A stretch of 64,000 bases of DNA from Nocardia sienata NBRC 100364 (GCF_001613205.1 NZ_BDBX01000004.1:434001-498000), one strand, 5' to 3'. Counted from the first letter of the stretch, positions 8,341-17,085 are shown. Made by a program: numbers and translations. Notes: a model not told the origin generated them from the letters alone.

Positions 8341-9675
8341 GTGATCACCGATTTCGGCCGCAGCGCCGGCGTCCAGGCGCGGCTGCACGACCTGGTGCCC
8401 GGCGGCGCGCACACCTATGCCCGTGGCGCCGACCAATACCCCGAGCAGATGGCGCCGGTACTGGTGCGCGGCCGAGGCTGCCGCGTCACCGATTGCGACG
8501 GCAACGAATTCGTGGAGTACGGGATGGGCCTGCGGTCGGTGACGCTCGGGCACGGCTACCGCCCGGTCGTCGACGCGGTGACCGCCGCTGTGGCCGACGG
8601 CGTCAGCTTCTCCCGGCCCACGGTCACCGAACTGTCCGCCGCCGAGGACTTCCTGGCACTGGTCCCCGGCGCGGACATGGTGAAATTCGCCAAGAACGGC
8701 TCCGATGCCACCACCGCAGCGGTGCGGCTGGCGCGCGCGGTAACCGACCGGATCACCGTCGCCGTCTGCGCGCAGCCCTTCTTCTCCGTGGACGACTGGT
8801 TCATCGGGACCACCGCCATGTCGGCCGGAATCCCACCCCAGCCGACCATCTCCTTCCCCTACGGGGACCTGCCCGCCCTGGAAAGCGTGCTGGCGGGGCG
8901 CGAGATCGCCTGCGTGATCATGGAAGCCGCGACCGCGCTGCAGGAACCTCCGCCCGGCTATCTGCTCGGCGTACGAGAGCTGTGCGACCGATACGGAACG
9001 CTGCTGGTGTTCGACGAGATGATCACCGGGTTCCGGTGGGCGGCCGGCGGGGCGCAGCAGGTGTACGGCGTGGTGCCGGATCTGTCGTGCTGGGGCAAGG
9101 CGATGGGTAACGGTTTCCCGATCGCCGCCCTCGCCGGGCGCCGGGAATACCTCGAACTGGGCGGTTTGCGGACCGACGCGGACCGGGTGTTCCTACTGTC
9201 GACCACCCACGGCCCGGAAACCGGTGGGCTGGCCGCCTTCCGGGCCGTCGTCCACGCCTACGCCACCACCGACCCGGTGGGCCGGATGGAGGCCGCCGGC
9301 CGGCGACTGCGGACGGGGATCGAGGAGATCACCGCCGAACTGGGTATCGGCGACCGGCTGTGTCTCGCCGGACGCCCATCGTGCCTGCTGTTCCGGACAC
9401 TCGATCCGGACGGCAACCCGTCGCAGGAGTTCCGCACACTCTTCCTGCAGGAATTACTGCGCCAGGGCGTACTCGGGCAATCGTTCGTCACATCCGCCGC
9501 GCATACCGACCGCGATATCGACCACACGATCGAGGCCTGCCGCCACGCCGCCACGATCTACCGACGGGCCCTCGACCAGGGCACGGTCACCGGCCTGCTC
9601 GTAGGCCGCCCGGTGGCTCCCGCGCTGCGTGCCCACGCCGCACCCCGCCGCCTGTTCACGGAGGTCGCCCGGTGA
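8341..9675 (+). CDS. Class III aminotransferase, glutamate-1-semialdehyde aminomutase-like
   Basis: 444 residues with the full fold-type I pattern. VPGGAHTYARGADQYPE near the N-terminus is typical of the glutamate-1-semialdehyde 2,1-aminomutase group, LVFDEMITGFRW carries the Asp that contacts the PLP ring nitrogen, and SCWGKAMGNGFPIAAL holds the PLP lysine at about residue 253. It should move or exchange an amino group with PLP. Because it lies within a polysaccharide cluster and not beside haem genes, it more likely makes an amino sugar or a non-carbohydrate substituent than 5-aminolevulinate. The GTG start at 8341 follows a good ribosome-binding site (AAGGAG, 8330s). The stop overlaps the next gene by 4 nt. 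Confidence 0.84.
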   Translation: MITDFGRSAGVQARLHDLVPGGAHTYARGADQYPEQMAPVLVRGRGCRVTDCDGNEFVEYGMGLRSVTLGHGYRPVVDAVTAAVADGVSFSRPTVTELSAAEDFLALVPGADMVKFAKNGSDATTAAVRLARAVTDRITVAVCAQPFFSVDDWFIGTTAMSAGIPPQPTISFPYGDLPALESVLAGREIACVIMEAATALQEPPPGYLLGVRELCDRYGTLLVFDEMITGFRWAAGGAQQVYGVVPDLSCWGKAMGNGFPIAALAGRREYLELGGLRTDADRVFLLSTTHGPETGGLAAFRAVVHAYATTDPVGRMEAAGRRLRTGIEEITAELGIGDRLCLAGRPSCLLFRTLDPDGNPSQEFRTLFLQELLRQGVLGQSFVTSAAHTDRDIDHTIEACRHAATIYRRALDQGTVTGLLVGRPVAPALRAHAAPRRLFTEVAR

Positions 9676-10889
9676 CCGCGAACCCTGCCAGCCCCGGCCC
9701 GGTAACGCACCGCAACCCCGGCACCCGGCCGACTGCGCCCGACCGGCCGGGTGCCCCCAGGCTGGCGATCGTGCACGAACGGTTCACCGAATACGGCGGG
9801 TCGGAAGCGGTCGTCGGGGAACTGTGCCGGACCTGGCCGGACGCCCGGGTGTTCGCACCGATCGTCGATCCCGCCGCAGCCCCGGCGATCGCGCACCCAC
9901 CGTGGGACACCGTCTCCGGAACCCGGCTGTCCCGCCTCTACGAGCTCACCGGTAAGCGGTCCCACGCGCCACTGCTGCCGCTGGTCCCCCGAGCACTGCG
10001 CCGCCTCCCCCTGCGCGCGGAGTACGACGCGGTGGTGATCAGCCATCATGCCTTCGCGACCCAGGCGGTCTTCGCCACCGACGCGCCCGTGATCGCCTAC
10101 GTACACAGCCCCGCCCGCTGGGCCTGGGACCCCGCGTTCCGTGCCCGCGAAGCCGACGGCCCCGCCGGGCGCGCCGCGCTCGCCGCACTCGGTGTGCTGG
10201 CCCGGCGTACCGAGACCGCCGCGGCACCCCGGCTCGCGGCGGTGGTCGCGAACAGCCGTGCGGTGGCCGACCGGGTGCGGGATTGGTGGGGACTGCCCGC
10301 CACGGTCGTCTACCCCCCGGTACACCTGGACCGCTTCGCCGCGGATCCGGCGGTACCGCGCGAGGATTTCCTCCTGTTCGCCGGCCGACTGGTCCCCTAC
10401 AAACGCCCCGACCTGGCCATCCGTGCCGCCCAACGGGCCGGCCTGCGCCTGGTCGTGGTCGGCGACGGCCGCTACCGCCGCCGGCTGGAGGCGATCGCCG
10501 GTCCGGAAACCACCTTCCTGGGCGCCACCCCGGACGCCGTCCTGGCCGATATGTACCGCCGCTGCCACGCCCTGCTCATGCCCGGGGTGGAGGATTTCGG
10601 CATCGTGCCGGTGGAGGCGATGGCCTGCGGGGCGCCCGTCCTCGCGGTCGGAGCGGGGGGCGCCCTGGACACAGTGATCCCCGGGCGCACCGGCGGACAT
10701 ATCGCGGGGGGTGCCGACGAGGAGGTGATCGACGGTTTCGCGGCCGCCCTCCGCGATCGGTCCACCACCGATCTGGACCCGGCCGGGATCCGCGCACACG
10801 CGGAATCGTTCGCTCCCCCGGTGTTCCGCGCTCGGATGGCGGAAACGGTGACCCAGGTGCTCATGAGCTCGAACCCATCCATTCCGTAG
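9672..10889 (+). CDS. Glycosyltransferase family 4 (mannosyltransferase-like)
   Basis: 405 residues from the GTG at 9672, which overlaps the previous stop (GTGA). After a ~30-residue Pro-rich extension the protein reads RLAIVHERFTEYGGSEAVVG, the GT4 N-terminal glycine-rich loop. LFAGRLVPYKRPDLAIRAA starts the donor-binding half, and EDFGIVPVEAMACG provides the EX7E motif. It closely resembles WbaZ/WcaI-type mannosyl- or fucosyltransferases in capsule clusters, but the sugar is not certain. A longer open frame upstream lies entirely inside the aminotransferase gene and is rejected. This is the last gene of the cluster; a 418-bp gap follows. Confidence 0.87.
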   Translation: MTANPASPGPVTHRNPGTRPTAPDRPGAPRLAIVHERFTEYGGSEAVVGELCRTWPDARVFAPIVDPAAAPAIAHPPWDTVSGTRLSRLYELTGKRSHAPLLPLVPRALRRLPLRAEYDAVVISHHAFATQAVFATDAPVIAYVHSPARWAWDPAFRAREADGPAGRAALAALGVLARRTETAAAPRLAAVVANSRAVADRVRDWWGLPATVVYPPVHLDRFAADPAVPREDFLLFAGRLVPYKRPDLAIRAAQRAGLRLVVVGDGRYRRRLEAIAGPETTFLGATPDAVLADMYRRCHALLMPGVEDFGIVPVEAMACGAPVLAVGAGGALDTVIPGRTGGHIAGGADEEVIDGFAAALRDRSTTDLDPAGIRAHAESFAPPVFRARMAETVTQVLMSSNPSIP

Positions 10890-11307
10890 ATCTTTCGATC
10901 GCATGGCGGACAGCCGATCGGCTGGTCGAAAAATCATGTTTTGATGCGCATATCGTGGTATCGCAAAGGATTACGTCGGCCGATGCCACCGCCCGGGCAG
11001 GCTGTAGCGCAGTCGGCAACCGCTCCCGCGCGCGCCCTGCAGCGGCAGGACATCTGACCGCCCGTACCAGAACCGGGTCCACGGACTCGGCAGCGGCGCC
11101 GATCCGGCTCGCCACATACGGGCGCGCCCGGAACCGAGCGCAACCGAATCGCAACCTCGAACGGGCCAGCGCCTGAGCGTCCGGGTGGTGCGAGGTGCGC
11201 CGGATCGTGTCCGATCTCGTCTCGGCCGTCGCGAAGCGGCGGGCACGCGGGGTGGAATTCGAGAGCGAGGGCGAGGCAGTGTCGGGGCGAATCGATAGTC
11301 TGCCGGA
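10890..11307. other. Intergenic region after the exopolysaccharide cluster
   Basis: 418 bp without a convincing gene. The first ~100 bp are less GC-rich than their surroundings, as expected of a promoter or terminator zone. No strong hairpin with a U-tract is evident after the glycosyltransferase. Near the right end, TAGTCT at 11296-11301 lies six bases before the ATG at 11308 and could be the -10 element of a leaderless transcript. A tRNA-like string near 10997 was examined and rejected. Confidence 0.5.
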
Positions 11308-11976
11308 ATGGTCAGACCGGATCCGGCACTGCGGCGTCTGCTGCGCGAAACAGGAAAGTTGCTACAGCCGTATGGTTTTCACGGCACCGATGCCCCCTGG
11401 GTGCGGGTCGAGCCGGGCGGCGTCGCGTCCGTCGGCCGCACCCGGGTGTCGCGAACCTGGGCCGACGGTCAGCAAGTCCTGCGATTCGGCCTGCAACTCG
11501 ATGCCACGCCGCGGGCATGGTGGGAATTCGAGAACTGGCGCAACGAACGGCTGGGTCTGGCCCCGGTTCCGCTGGAGGAGGCCACCGGCCCGGACCTGAT
11601 CGACGACCACGGCATGCCCGCGGAACTCATCCGGCCGTGGTCGCTGCGGGTCGATCCGGAGCAACCGGGCGGGCACGCACTACAGACCGATCTCGACACC
11701 ATTCGCACCGAACTCCCCCGGCGGGTCCACGCCTACGCGCGCCGGGCGATCCAGCTCGCCGACCCCGACCGCTACCTGACCGAACTCCTGGCCCAACCCG
11801 GTGACCGGATCGGCACCCGGGAGGCGATCGTCGTGCTGCTCGCCGACCGCGGGCCCGGACCCGAGCTCGACACGGCGATCCACCGCTTGCGCACCTGCTT
11901 CGCCCACCGCACAGCCTCGGAGTTCGCGGAGGAGGTCATCACCTACGCGCAGACCCGGGCCGCCGCCGTCGTCTGA
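11308..11976 (+). CDS. DUF4304-like hypothetical protein
   Basis: 222 residues, soluble, no signal peptide. The N-terminal part (LRRLLRETGKLLQPYGFHG, then a VSRTWADGQQVLRFGLQLD strand pair and WWEFENWRN) resembles DUF4304-type proteins, a small alpha/beta family often found near immunity or toxin loci. The remainder, including a helical region PRRVHAYARRAIQLADPDRY, is not recognised. The start ATG has no clear Shine-Dalgarno sequence, but a possible -10 element (TAGTCT) sits six bases before it, so the message may be leaderless. Function is unknown. It is followed by a convergent small gene on the other strand. Confidence 0.6.
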   Translation: MVRPDPALRRLLRETGKLLQPYGFHGTDAPWVRVEPGGVASVGRTRVSRTWADGQQVLRFGLQLDATPRAWWEFENWRNERLGLAPVPLEEATGPDLIDDHGMPAELIRPWSLRVDPEQPGGHALQTDLDTIRTELPRRVHAYARRAIQLADPDRYLTELLAQPGDRIGTREAIVVLLADRGPGPELDTAIHRLRTCFAHRTASEFAEEVITYAQTRAAAVV

Positions 11977-11996
11977 ACGGCGGCCGTGCCCGCAGA

Positions 11997-12230
11997 TCAG
12001 CGGCGCACGAGCCGGCGAACCCGGGCGCGGATCCGGGCGGTGCGTGATTCCGGTTCCGGGATATCGACCGCCTGCTCGGTGGCCACCGCCTGCGCGAACC
12101 GGGCATGCAACTGCTCGCGTACCTCGTCCGGAGTGTAGGCGCGCCGGCGGCGTTCGGCGCGCACCACCACCACACCGGTGGCCACCACACCGGCCGCTCC
12201 CGCCAAACCCAATACCTTCCACCACCTCAT
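11997..12230 (-). CDS. Small single-pass membrane protein
   Basis: 77 residues: MRWWKVLGLAGAAGVVATGV opens a membrane helix (residues ~5-22), followed by a run of arginines and a hydrophilic, charged tail (TPDEVREQLHARFAQ). The positively charged region after the helix suggests an N-out/C-in anchor. No family was recognised. I chose the ATG at 12230 because upstream codons give only unlikely hydrophilic sequence that would overlap the divergent gene beginning at 12249. It and that gene start only 18 bp apart, so their promoters must overlap the coding starts. Confidence 0.6.
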   Translation of the reverse strand: MRWWKVLGLAGAAGVVATGVVVVRAERRRRAYTPDEVREQLHARFAQAVATEQAVDIPEPESRTARIRARVRRLVRR

Positions 12231-12248
12231 AACGCATAGGCTACTTCC

Positions 12249-12905
12249 ATGGCGGGTGCGGATCTCGATCTCGACCGGGCTGTCGAGATCACCAGGACAG
12301 GCGATATCTGGTTGTTCCGTGGGCATTCCACGGCCGATCGGATGATCCGGATGACGACGAACAGTCCGGTCAACCATGTGGGTATGTCGGTGGTGATCGA
12401 CGATCTGCCCGCGCTGATCTGGCACGCCGAACTCGGCCGGTCGCTACCCGATATGTGGTCGGGCACCGCACACCGCGGCGCTCAATTGCACAACCTACGC
12501 GACGCGGTGCTGACCTGGGCGAACCGCTACGGCCAGCAGGCATGGCTGCGCCAGCTCGAGCCGCCCGCCACCCGGGAGATGGAGGACGGCGTGCTGCGCA
12601 CGGTGGCGCGGCTGGACGGCACTCCGTTCCCGTCCACCGCCGCGCTGGCCGGGCGCTGGTTCCGGGGCCGGGTCCGGCTGCCGCGCCGACGTTCCCGCCC
12701 GCCCGCTGCCCGCGAGGTGGAGAACGCCTACTGCGCGGAGATCGTGGCGGCCACCTACCAGGCGATGGGGCTGCTCCCGGATACCCGCAGCCCCGACTGG
12801 TACGACCCCGGCCGATTCTGGAGCGGGGACCGCCTGCGGCTACGCGGCGGCCGTACGCTCAGCGGCGAGATCGCCGTCCACACCCCGCCCGAGCCGGCGA
12901 ACTGA
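12249..12905 (+). CDS. Permuted NlpC/P60-like (YiiX-type) cysteine hydrolase
   Basis: 218 residues, no signal peptide. TGDIWLFRGHSTADRMIRM is the usual N-terminal strand of YiiX/YebB-type permuted papain-like proteins. NHVGMSVVIDD carries the conserved His, and NAYCAEIVAATYQAMGLL carries the Cys; the His-before-Cys order is the circular permutation that defines the group. Members are putative amidases or lipid-modifying hydrolases; the substrate here is unknown. TAGGCT at 12237-12242 lies six bases before the ATG and there is no Shine-Dalgarno sequence, so a leaderless message is likely. A hairpin terminator lies 16 bp downstream. Confidence 0.75.
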   Translation: MAGADLDLDRAVEITRTGDIWLFRGHSTADRMIRMTTNSPVNHVGMSVVIDDLPALIWHAELGRSLPDMWSGTAHRGAQLHNLRDAVLTWANRYGQQAWLRQLEPPATREMEDGVLRTVARLDGTPFPSTAALAGRWFRGRVRLPRRRSRPPAAREVENAYCAEIVAATYQAMGLLPDTRSPDWYDPGRFWSGDRLRLRGGRTLSGEIAVHTPPEPAN

Positions 12906-12921
12906 TCGCCGGCCGGGGACT

Positions 12922-12939
12922 GCCACGGCCTACCGTGGC
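12922..12939. terminator. Bidirectional hairpin terminator
   Basis: A perfect 7-bp stem, GCCACGG with CCGTGGC, closes a CCTA tetraloop. It lies in the 43-bp gap between the convergent NlpC/P60-like and lsr2 genes. There is no U-tract, as is common in actinobacteria. Confidence 0.6.
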
Positions 12940-12948
12940 GCCCGGGTG

Positions 12949-13275
12949 TCAGCCGGCGGCGCGCTGATACGCCTCCAGCACCACACCGGGGATGCGGCCG
13001 CGATCGGGCACCTCGTGCCCGTTGCGCCGAGCCCATTCCCGCACCGCTTTCGCCGAGTGCGGGCGGTCCGGTGCCTGCCCCTTCACCCGGCGCTGTTTGC
13101 CGACTCTGCGGGCGAACGGCACCCATTTGTCCAGCGCCGCGCGGAATTCCCGCGCGTTCTCCTCGGAGAGGTCGATTTCGTACAGCAGTCCGTCGACTCC
13201 GAACGACACCGTCTCCGCCGCGACGGATTCGCCATCCAGATCATCGACCATTGTGACAACTACCCTGCGCGCCAC
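12949..13275 (-). CDS. lsr2: Lsr2 family nucleoid-associated protein
   Basis: 108 residues with the full Lsr2 plan: N-terminal dimerisation beta-sheet ([20 protein letters not shown]), a middle helix, and a C-terminal DNA-binding helix-turn-helix with [16 protein letters not shown], where RGR is the AT-hook-like minor-groove contact. Lsr2 is the H-NS-like xenogeneic silencer of mycolate actinobacteria; it bridges AT-rich DNA. Two in-frame GTG codons compete as start: 13281 and 13275. AGGGA lies only one base before the first but seven before the second, so 13275 is chosen, and this also matches the usual MA(K/R) N-terminus of the family. It may be a second Lsr2 copy and not the main one. Confidence 0.85.
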   Translation of the reverse strand: MARRVVVTMVDDLDGESVAAETVSFGVDGLLYEIDLSEENAREFRAALDKWVPFARRVGKQRRVKGQAPDRPHSAKAVREWARRNGHEVPDRGRIPGVVLEAYQRAAG

Positions 13276-13567
13276 ACCCACATCCCTTCACTCACTACAC
13301 CACCGGCCGACCCGGCACGCGACACCGTACTGGTACCACCCTCTGATACCGCCTCAGAAACGCTGAGAAACCAATGAGAAAGAGGCACTTGGACTCTCGT
13401 CCGACATTGCCGGGCCGCGGTAGCGACGCCGGGCGGGTGGCCGCACCGCACCGGAAAAGCTCCGGCCCTACCGGTTCCCGGGGGCACCCCAGACCCCGCG
13501 CCGAGGGCCACTACCTCGGCATACAGCGTCGGCAGGTCCGTTGCGCGGGCGGTGCGCGCGGGCCCGA

Positions 13568-13942
13568 TCAGCTCACCGGCGCACGACCCGACCCCGGTGC
13601 GGGCGGTTCCCGTAGAAACCGGAGCATTCGCTCGGCGGCATCGCGCGCGCTGTGCCCATCCCATATGGCGGGCACCTGTCGTTCCGGGATCCGGAACAGC
13701 CCCCAGTGCCGCATCCGATAGTGATTGGCGATCTGCCCGGTCGGCAAGGTCGCGTACACAACGAACCAGCCACCGCCGAAACAGAGTTCACCGTCGCTGT
13801 GCCGGATGCTCTTGTGCACGTCGTATCGGTCGCAGCGCGCCCATTCGTTGAACACGAGCGCGTTGTACAACATCCGATAGTGGTACAGCTCGGCGAACGT
13901 GTGGACGCCGTCGCTGGTGTTCTCGTCCGCCTCGCCGTGCAC
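13568..13942 (-). CDS. Phage-type hypothetical protein (WDGH family)
   Basis: 124 residues. It has the conserved core SDGVHTFAELYHYRMLYNAL, then KSIRHSDGE, GGGWFVVYATLPTGQI, NHYRMRHWGLFRIPE and WDGHSARDAAERM. I know this pattern from actinophage and Lactobacillales phage genomes and from scattered bacterial genes; no biochemical function is established. GTG at 13942 is preceded by GGAGG at a four-base distance. It stands alone with no other phage gene beside it, so it is either a relic of a phage or a domesticated gene. The divergent ADP-ribosylglycohydrolase starts 65 bp away. Confidence 0.68.
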   Translation of the reverse strand: MHGEADENTSDGVHTFAELYHYRMLYNALVFNEWARCDRYDVHKSIRHSDGELCFGGGWFVVYATLPTGQIANHYRMRHWGLFRIPERQVPAIWDGHSARDAAERMLRFLREPPAPGSGRAPVS

Positions 13943-14007
13943 GCCGCCTCCAGGTCACTCAGTGGTGGTGATCGGACGAATACCCGATCCGGGTACCATT
14001 CGACGCG

Positions 14008-14973
14008 ATGCACATCGACTCGATGCTCGATTCGCTGGACGGACTGTCCGTGGGGGATGCACTGGGGCAACAGTTTCCCGTCATGCGCCGGTCCATCGAC
14101 GATCTCCGGGCAGGGGAGCTGCCCACCGGGCGGCAATGGGCGTGGACCGACGACACCGAAATGGCCTGCAGCGTGGTGGCCGAACTCCTGCGCAACGGTG
14201 CGATCGACCAGGATCGGCTCGCCACCGCTTTCGCGCGCCGGTTCCAGCCACATCGCGACTACGGGTTCAATACGGTCGGAGTGCTGCGCCGGATCGGCGC
14301 CGGCACACACTGGCGCGACGCGGCCGGGGCGTTGTTCGAGAACCAGGGATCGCGGGGTAACGGGGCGGCCATGCGGGTCGCCCCGCTGGGTGCCTGCTTC
14401 GCGGGCGATCCGCAACGGATCGTCACCGAGGCCGCCCGGTCGGCCGAGGTCACCCACACCCATCCGGAGGGTATCGCCGGCGCGGTCGCGGTGGCGCTCG
14501 CCGCCGGTCTGGCCGCCCACACCCGGCGGACCGGCATCCGGCCCTCCCCGGCGGAGTTCATCACCGCCGTGGTGGACCGGCTGGCCGACAGTGAGACGAC
14601 CCGGCTGATCCGCCGGGCCGGATCCATGCTGGATGTCTCCGCGCCGGAAGCCGCGCACGAGCTCGGCAACGGCTCACTGGTCACCGCACAGAACACGGTG
14701 CCGTTCACGATATGGGTGGCGGCGAGTACCCTCGGCGACTATCCGGCCGCGATCACCACCTGTATCGCGGCGGACGGCGATATCGACACCACCAGCGCCA
14801 TCACCGGTGGAATCGTCGCCGCCCATACCGGCACCGGCCCTCGGCCCGGCGCAGTGCCGCGGCCGTGGCTCACCGCGCGCGAACCGCTGCCCCCCTGGTT
14901 CGACCCGCAACGTCGGCCACCCCGGCCGAAGGGGCTGGCCCGGGTGCGCCGCTGGCTGCCCGGAGGCTCGTGA
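14008..14973 (+). CDS. ADP-ribosylglycohydrolase family protein
   Basis: 321 residues. The family's paired-metal motifs are present: GLSVGDALGQQFP at the N-terminus, TDDTEM at residues 47-52, and DGDIDTTSAITGG near residue 258, which together bind the two Mg ions. GSRGNGAAMRVAPLG is another family signature. Such enzymes (DraG/ARH type) remove ADP-ribose from modified arginine, other residues or nucleotides. No ADP-ribosyltransferase lies nearby, so the target is unknown. TACCAT at 13994-13999 lies eight bases before the ATG without a Shine-Dalgarno sequence, consistent with a leaderless message. Confidence 0.85.
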   Translation: MHIDSMLDSLDGLSVGDALGQQFPVMRRSIDDLRAGELPTGRQWAWTDDTEMACSVVAELLRNGAIDQDRLATAFARRFQPHRDYGFNTVGVLRRIGAGTHWRDAAGALFENQGSRGNGAAMRVAPLGACFAGDPQRIVTEAARSAEVTHTHPEGIAGAVAVALAAGLAAHTRRTGIRPSPAEFITAVVDRLADSETTRLIRRAGSMLDVSAPEAAHELGNGSLVTAQNTVPFTIWVAASTLGDYPAAITTCIAADGDIDTTSAITGGIVAAHTGTGPRPGAVPRPWLTAREPLPPWFDPQRRPPRPKGLARVRRWLPGGS

Positions 14974-15053
14974 CAGACGGGCGAGCGCGCACATCCCCCG
15001 GCTGTGGCCGATCGAATGGCGTGGCTCATCACGGCTGCCGGGGCAGGCCGGCG

Positions 15054-15410
15054 TTATCGGTGGATACGGTCCTGCCAGTCCGCGGGGACCCGATCTCGCG
15101 GCCCCGGCACGGTCTGTGAGCTCGGGTGATCACGTGGCGGAGCGAGTTCCGGCCCCGCCTCGTACATCTCACCGGACCGGTAGTCCCAGAACCAGTCCTC
15201 TCCCGGTTCGTAACTCTGCACCAACGGATGCCCCGTCGCGGTGAAGTGCGCGGTGGCGTGCTGGGCAGGAGAGGAATCACAGCAGCCGATATGCCCGCAC
15301 TGGGCGCACCGCCGCAGGTGTACCCACCAGCCCTGCGCCTTTTCGCATTCGACACATCCCGGGCCGCTGGGCGGCGCAGCCGGGTCGACGCCCTCGATGG
15401 CCTCAGACAT
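15054..15410 (-). CDS. UBP-type zinc-finger protein
   Basis: 118 residues. The core GCVECEKAQGWWVHLRRCAQ, then CGHIGCCDSS, QHATAHFTATGHPLVQSYEP and GEDWFWDYRS has the Cys/His pattern of the ZnF-UBP domain, a fold best known from eukaryotic deubiquitinases and common as a stand-alone protein in actinobacteria, where its role is unknown. Tandem ATGs exist at 15413 and 15410; GGAGG is three bases before the first and six before the second, so 15410 is preferred. The C-terminal ~40 residues are Pro-rich and probably disordered. Confidence 0.82.
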   Translation of the reverse strand: MSEAIEGVDPAAPPSGPGCVECEKAQGWWVHLRRCAQCGHIGCCDSSPAQHATAHFTATGHPLVQSYEPGEDWFWDYRSGEMYEAGPELAPPRDHPSSQTVPGPRDRVPADWQDRIHR

Positions 15411-15708
15411 CATGTACCTCCGCACATGCCGATGGGGACGATTTGTCGCGCTGCCCGCGGTCCGCGGGCAGCGCGGGCCGATGGCAGGACTCCGCCGCGC
15501 TGCGGCCACGATCCGAACCCTACCGCGTCCGCCCGGCTCGACCGACCCCTGCGCGTACAGGTCGTATGTACGAGGTCGGTGCGGTGATCCGCAGGGCCCG
15601 GTCGGCGAACCCCGCCACCGGTGTGACCGTGCTCCGTTTCACCGGCCCGGACCCGGGTACGCGCCCGACGCCGGCGGTCGCCGGCCACAGTGACGGGAGG
15701 AGAGCGGC

Positions 15709-17085
15709 ATGGCGGATGTACACGGGCACCGGCTCACCGGAATCCGGGCGGCCACCACCCTGGTCGATCTGGGGTTCCCGGCGATCGCCGCGGGGGTGAT
15801 CGCGCGCCGCCGGCCGATGCTCGGACTGCTGGAACGTCTGCGTGCCGATGAACGCGCGATCGAGCGGATCCGCGCCCTGCGTGCGGAGTTCGGCCGCGGA
15901 CCGGTCGAGTTGGTGGTGCCCGGCCGCCGGATCATCGTGATACTCGACCCCGAGGATGTGGGCCGGGTACTCGACGAAGCGCCCGTCCCGTTCGACCCGG
16001 CGAACCGGGAGAAGCGCATCGCGCTGGGCCAGTTCCAGCCGCACGGCGTGCTGGTATCCCAGGGGCCGGTCCGCGAACGGCGACGCGCGGTGAACGAGGC
16101 GGCGCTCGACACCGGCGCACCGCTGCACCGGCTCGCGACGCCGTTCGCGGCGAAGGTGGCCGACGAGGCACAGGATCTGCTCACCCGCGCCCAGGGACGC
16201 GGGGTGCTGGACGCCGCGACGTTCACGGCCGCGTGGTGGCGATTGGTGCGGCGGATCGCGCTCGGTGAGCGGGCCCGGCACGACGATGCGATCACCGACG
16301 AGTTGTGGCGGCTGCGGTCGGCCGCGAACTGGTCGTTCCTGGCACCCCCGCACCGCAAACGACGCGACCGGTTCTTCGCCCGGTTGTACGACTACGTGGA
16401 AGCGGCGGAACCGGACAGCTTGGCAGGGGCGCTGGCCGCGGTTCCCGCCGCTGGAGCGGTCGACCCGGTGGGCCAGATGCCACAGTGGCTGTTCGCCTTC
16501 GATGCCGCCGGTATAGCGCTCTCCCGGGCCCTGGCCCTGCTGGCCGACCATCCGAACCAGCGGGAGCGGGCCCGCGCCGAATCCGAGGACCCCGGGATCG
16601 CCGGGTTGCGGCCCTATCTCCGCGCCTGCGTACTCGAATCGATCCGGTTGTGGCCCACCACTCCGGTCATCCTGCGCGATACCACCGAGTGGACCCGGTG
16701 GCGATCCGGCTCCGCGGAGTTCGCCCTGGAGCCCGGGGCGGCCCTGGTGATCGTGGCGCCGGCCTTCCACCGCGATCGCGATACGCTACCGTTCGCCGAC
16801 CGGTTCGAACCCGAGATCTGGCTGGATGGGCGGGCGCAGGGATATCCGCAGCTGGTGCCGTTCAGCGCCGGCCCCGCCGAATGCCCGGGACGGAATCTGG
16901 TGCTGTTCGTCACCAGCGCCCTGCTCGCGCATATGGTGTCCGGGCCGCAATTGCGCCTACGCTCGCATCCGCCACTCGGCCCTTCCGCGCCGCTGCCCGC
17001 CACCCTGAACAACTACGGGCTCGAGTTCACGGTCGTGCCGGGCGCAGAAGCGCCCAGAACAGCGGACGTCGCGCCGCCGCGGTGA
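15709..17085 (+). CDS. Cytochrome P450
   Basis: 458 residues, no membrane anchor. The haem-binding loop FSAGPAECPGRN places the thiolate ligand at Cys392; the K-helix ExxR appears as ESIRLWPTTPVILRDT. The I-helix region (FDAAGIALSRALALLADHP) lacks the common (A/G)GxDT sequence and instead has AAGIAL, so proton delivery may differ from textbook P450s. It needs an outside ferredoxin or reductase; none is adjacent. GGAGG lies six to seven bases before the ATG at 15709. The substrate is unknown. Its last ~60 bp overlap a non-functional extension of the pseudogene on the opposite strand. Confidence 0.87.
   Translation: MADVHGHRLTGIRAATTLVDLGFPAIAAGVIARRRPMLGLLERLRADERAIERIRALRAEFGRGPVELVVPGRRIIVILDPEDVGRVLDEAPVPFDPANREKRIALGQFQPHGVLVSQGPVRERRRAVNEAALDTGAPLHRLATPFAAKVADEAQDLLTRAQGRGVLDAATFTAAWWRLVRRIALGERARHDDAITDELWRLRSAANWSFLAPPHRKRRDRFFARLYDYVEAAEPDSLAGALAAVPAAGAVDPVGQMPQWLFAFDAAGIALSRALALLADHPNQRERARAESEDPGIAGLRPYLRACVLESIRLWPTTPVILRDTTEWTRWRSGSAEFALEPGAALVIVAPAFHRDRDTLPFADRFEPEIWLDGRAQGYPQLVPFSAGPAECPGRNLVLFVTSALLAHMVSGPQLRLRSHPPLGPSAPLPATLNNYGLEFTVVPGAEAPRTADVAPPR

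Noticed and set aside
10990..11070. tRNA-like string (TAGCGCAGTCGGCAACCGC)
   Set aside because: The D-arm-like bases do not pair properly, no GTTCGAATCC T-arm follows, and no acceptor stem can be formed.
13276..13567. Minus-strand frame through the lsr2–phage-type gene gap
   Set aside because: Its protein has no recognisable family and it overlaps both neighbours; it appears to be non-coding. No tRNA or attachment-site duplication was found there.
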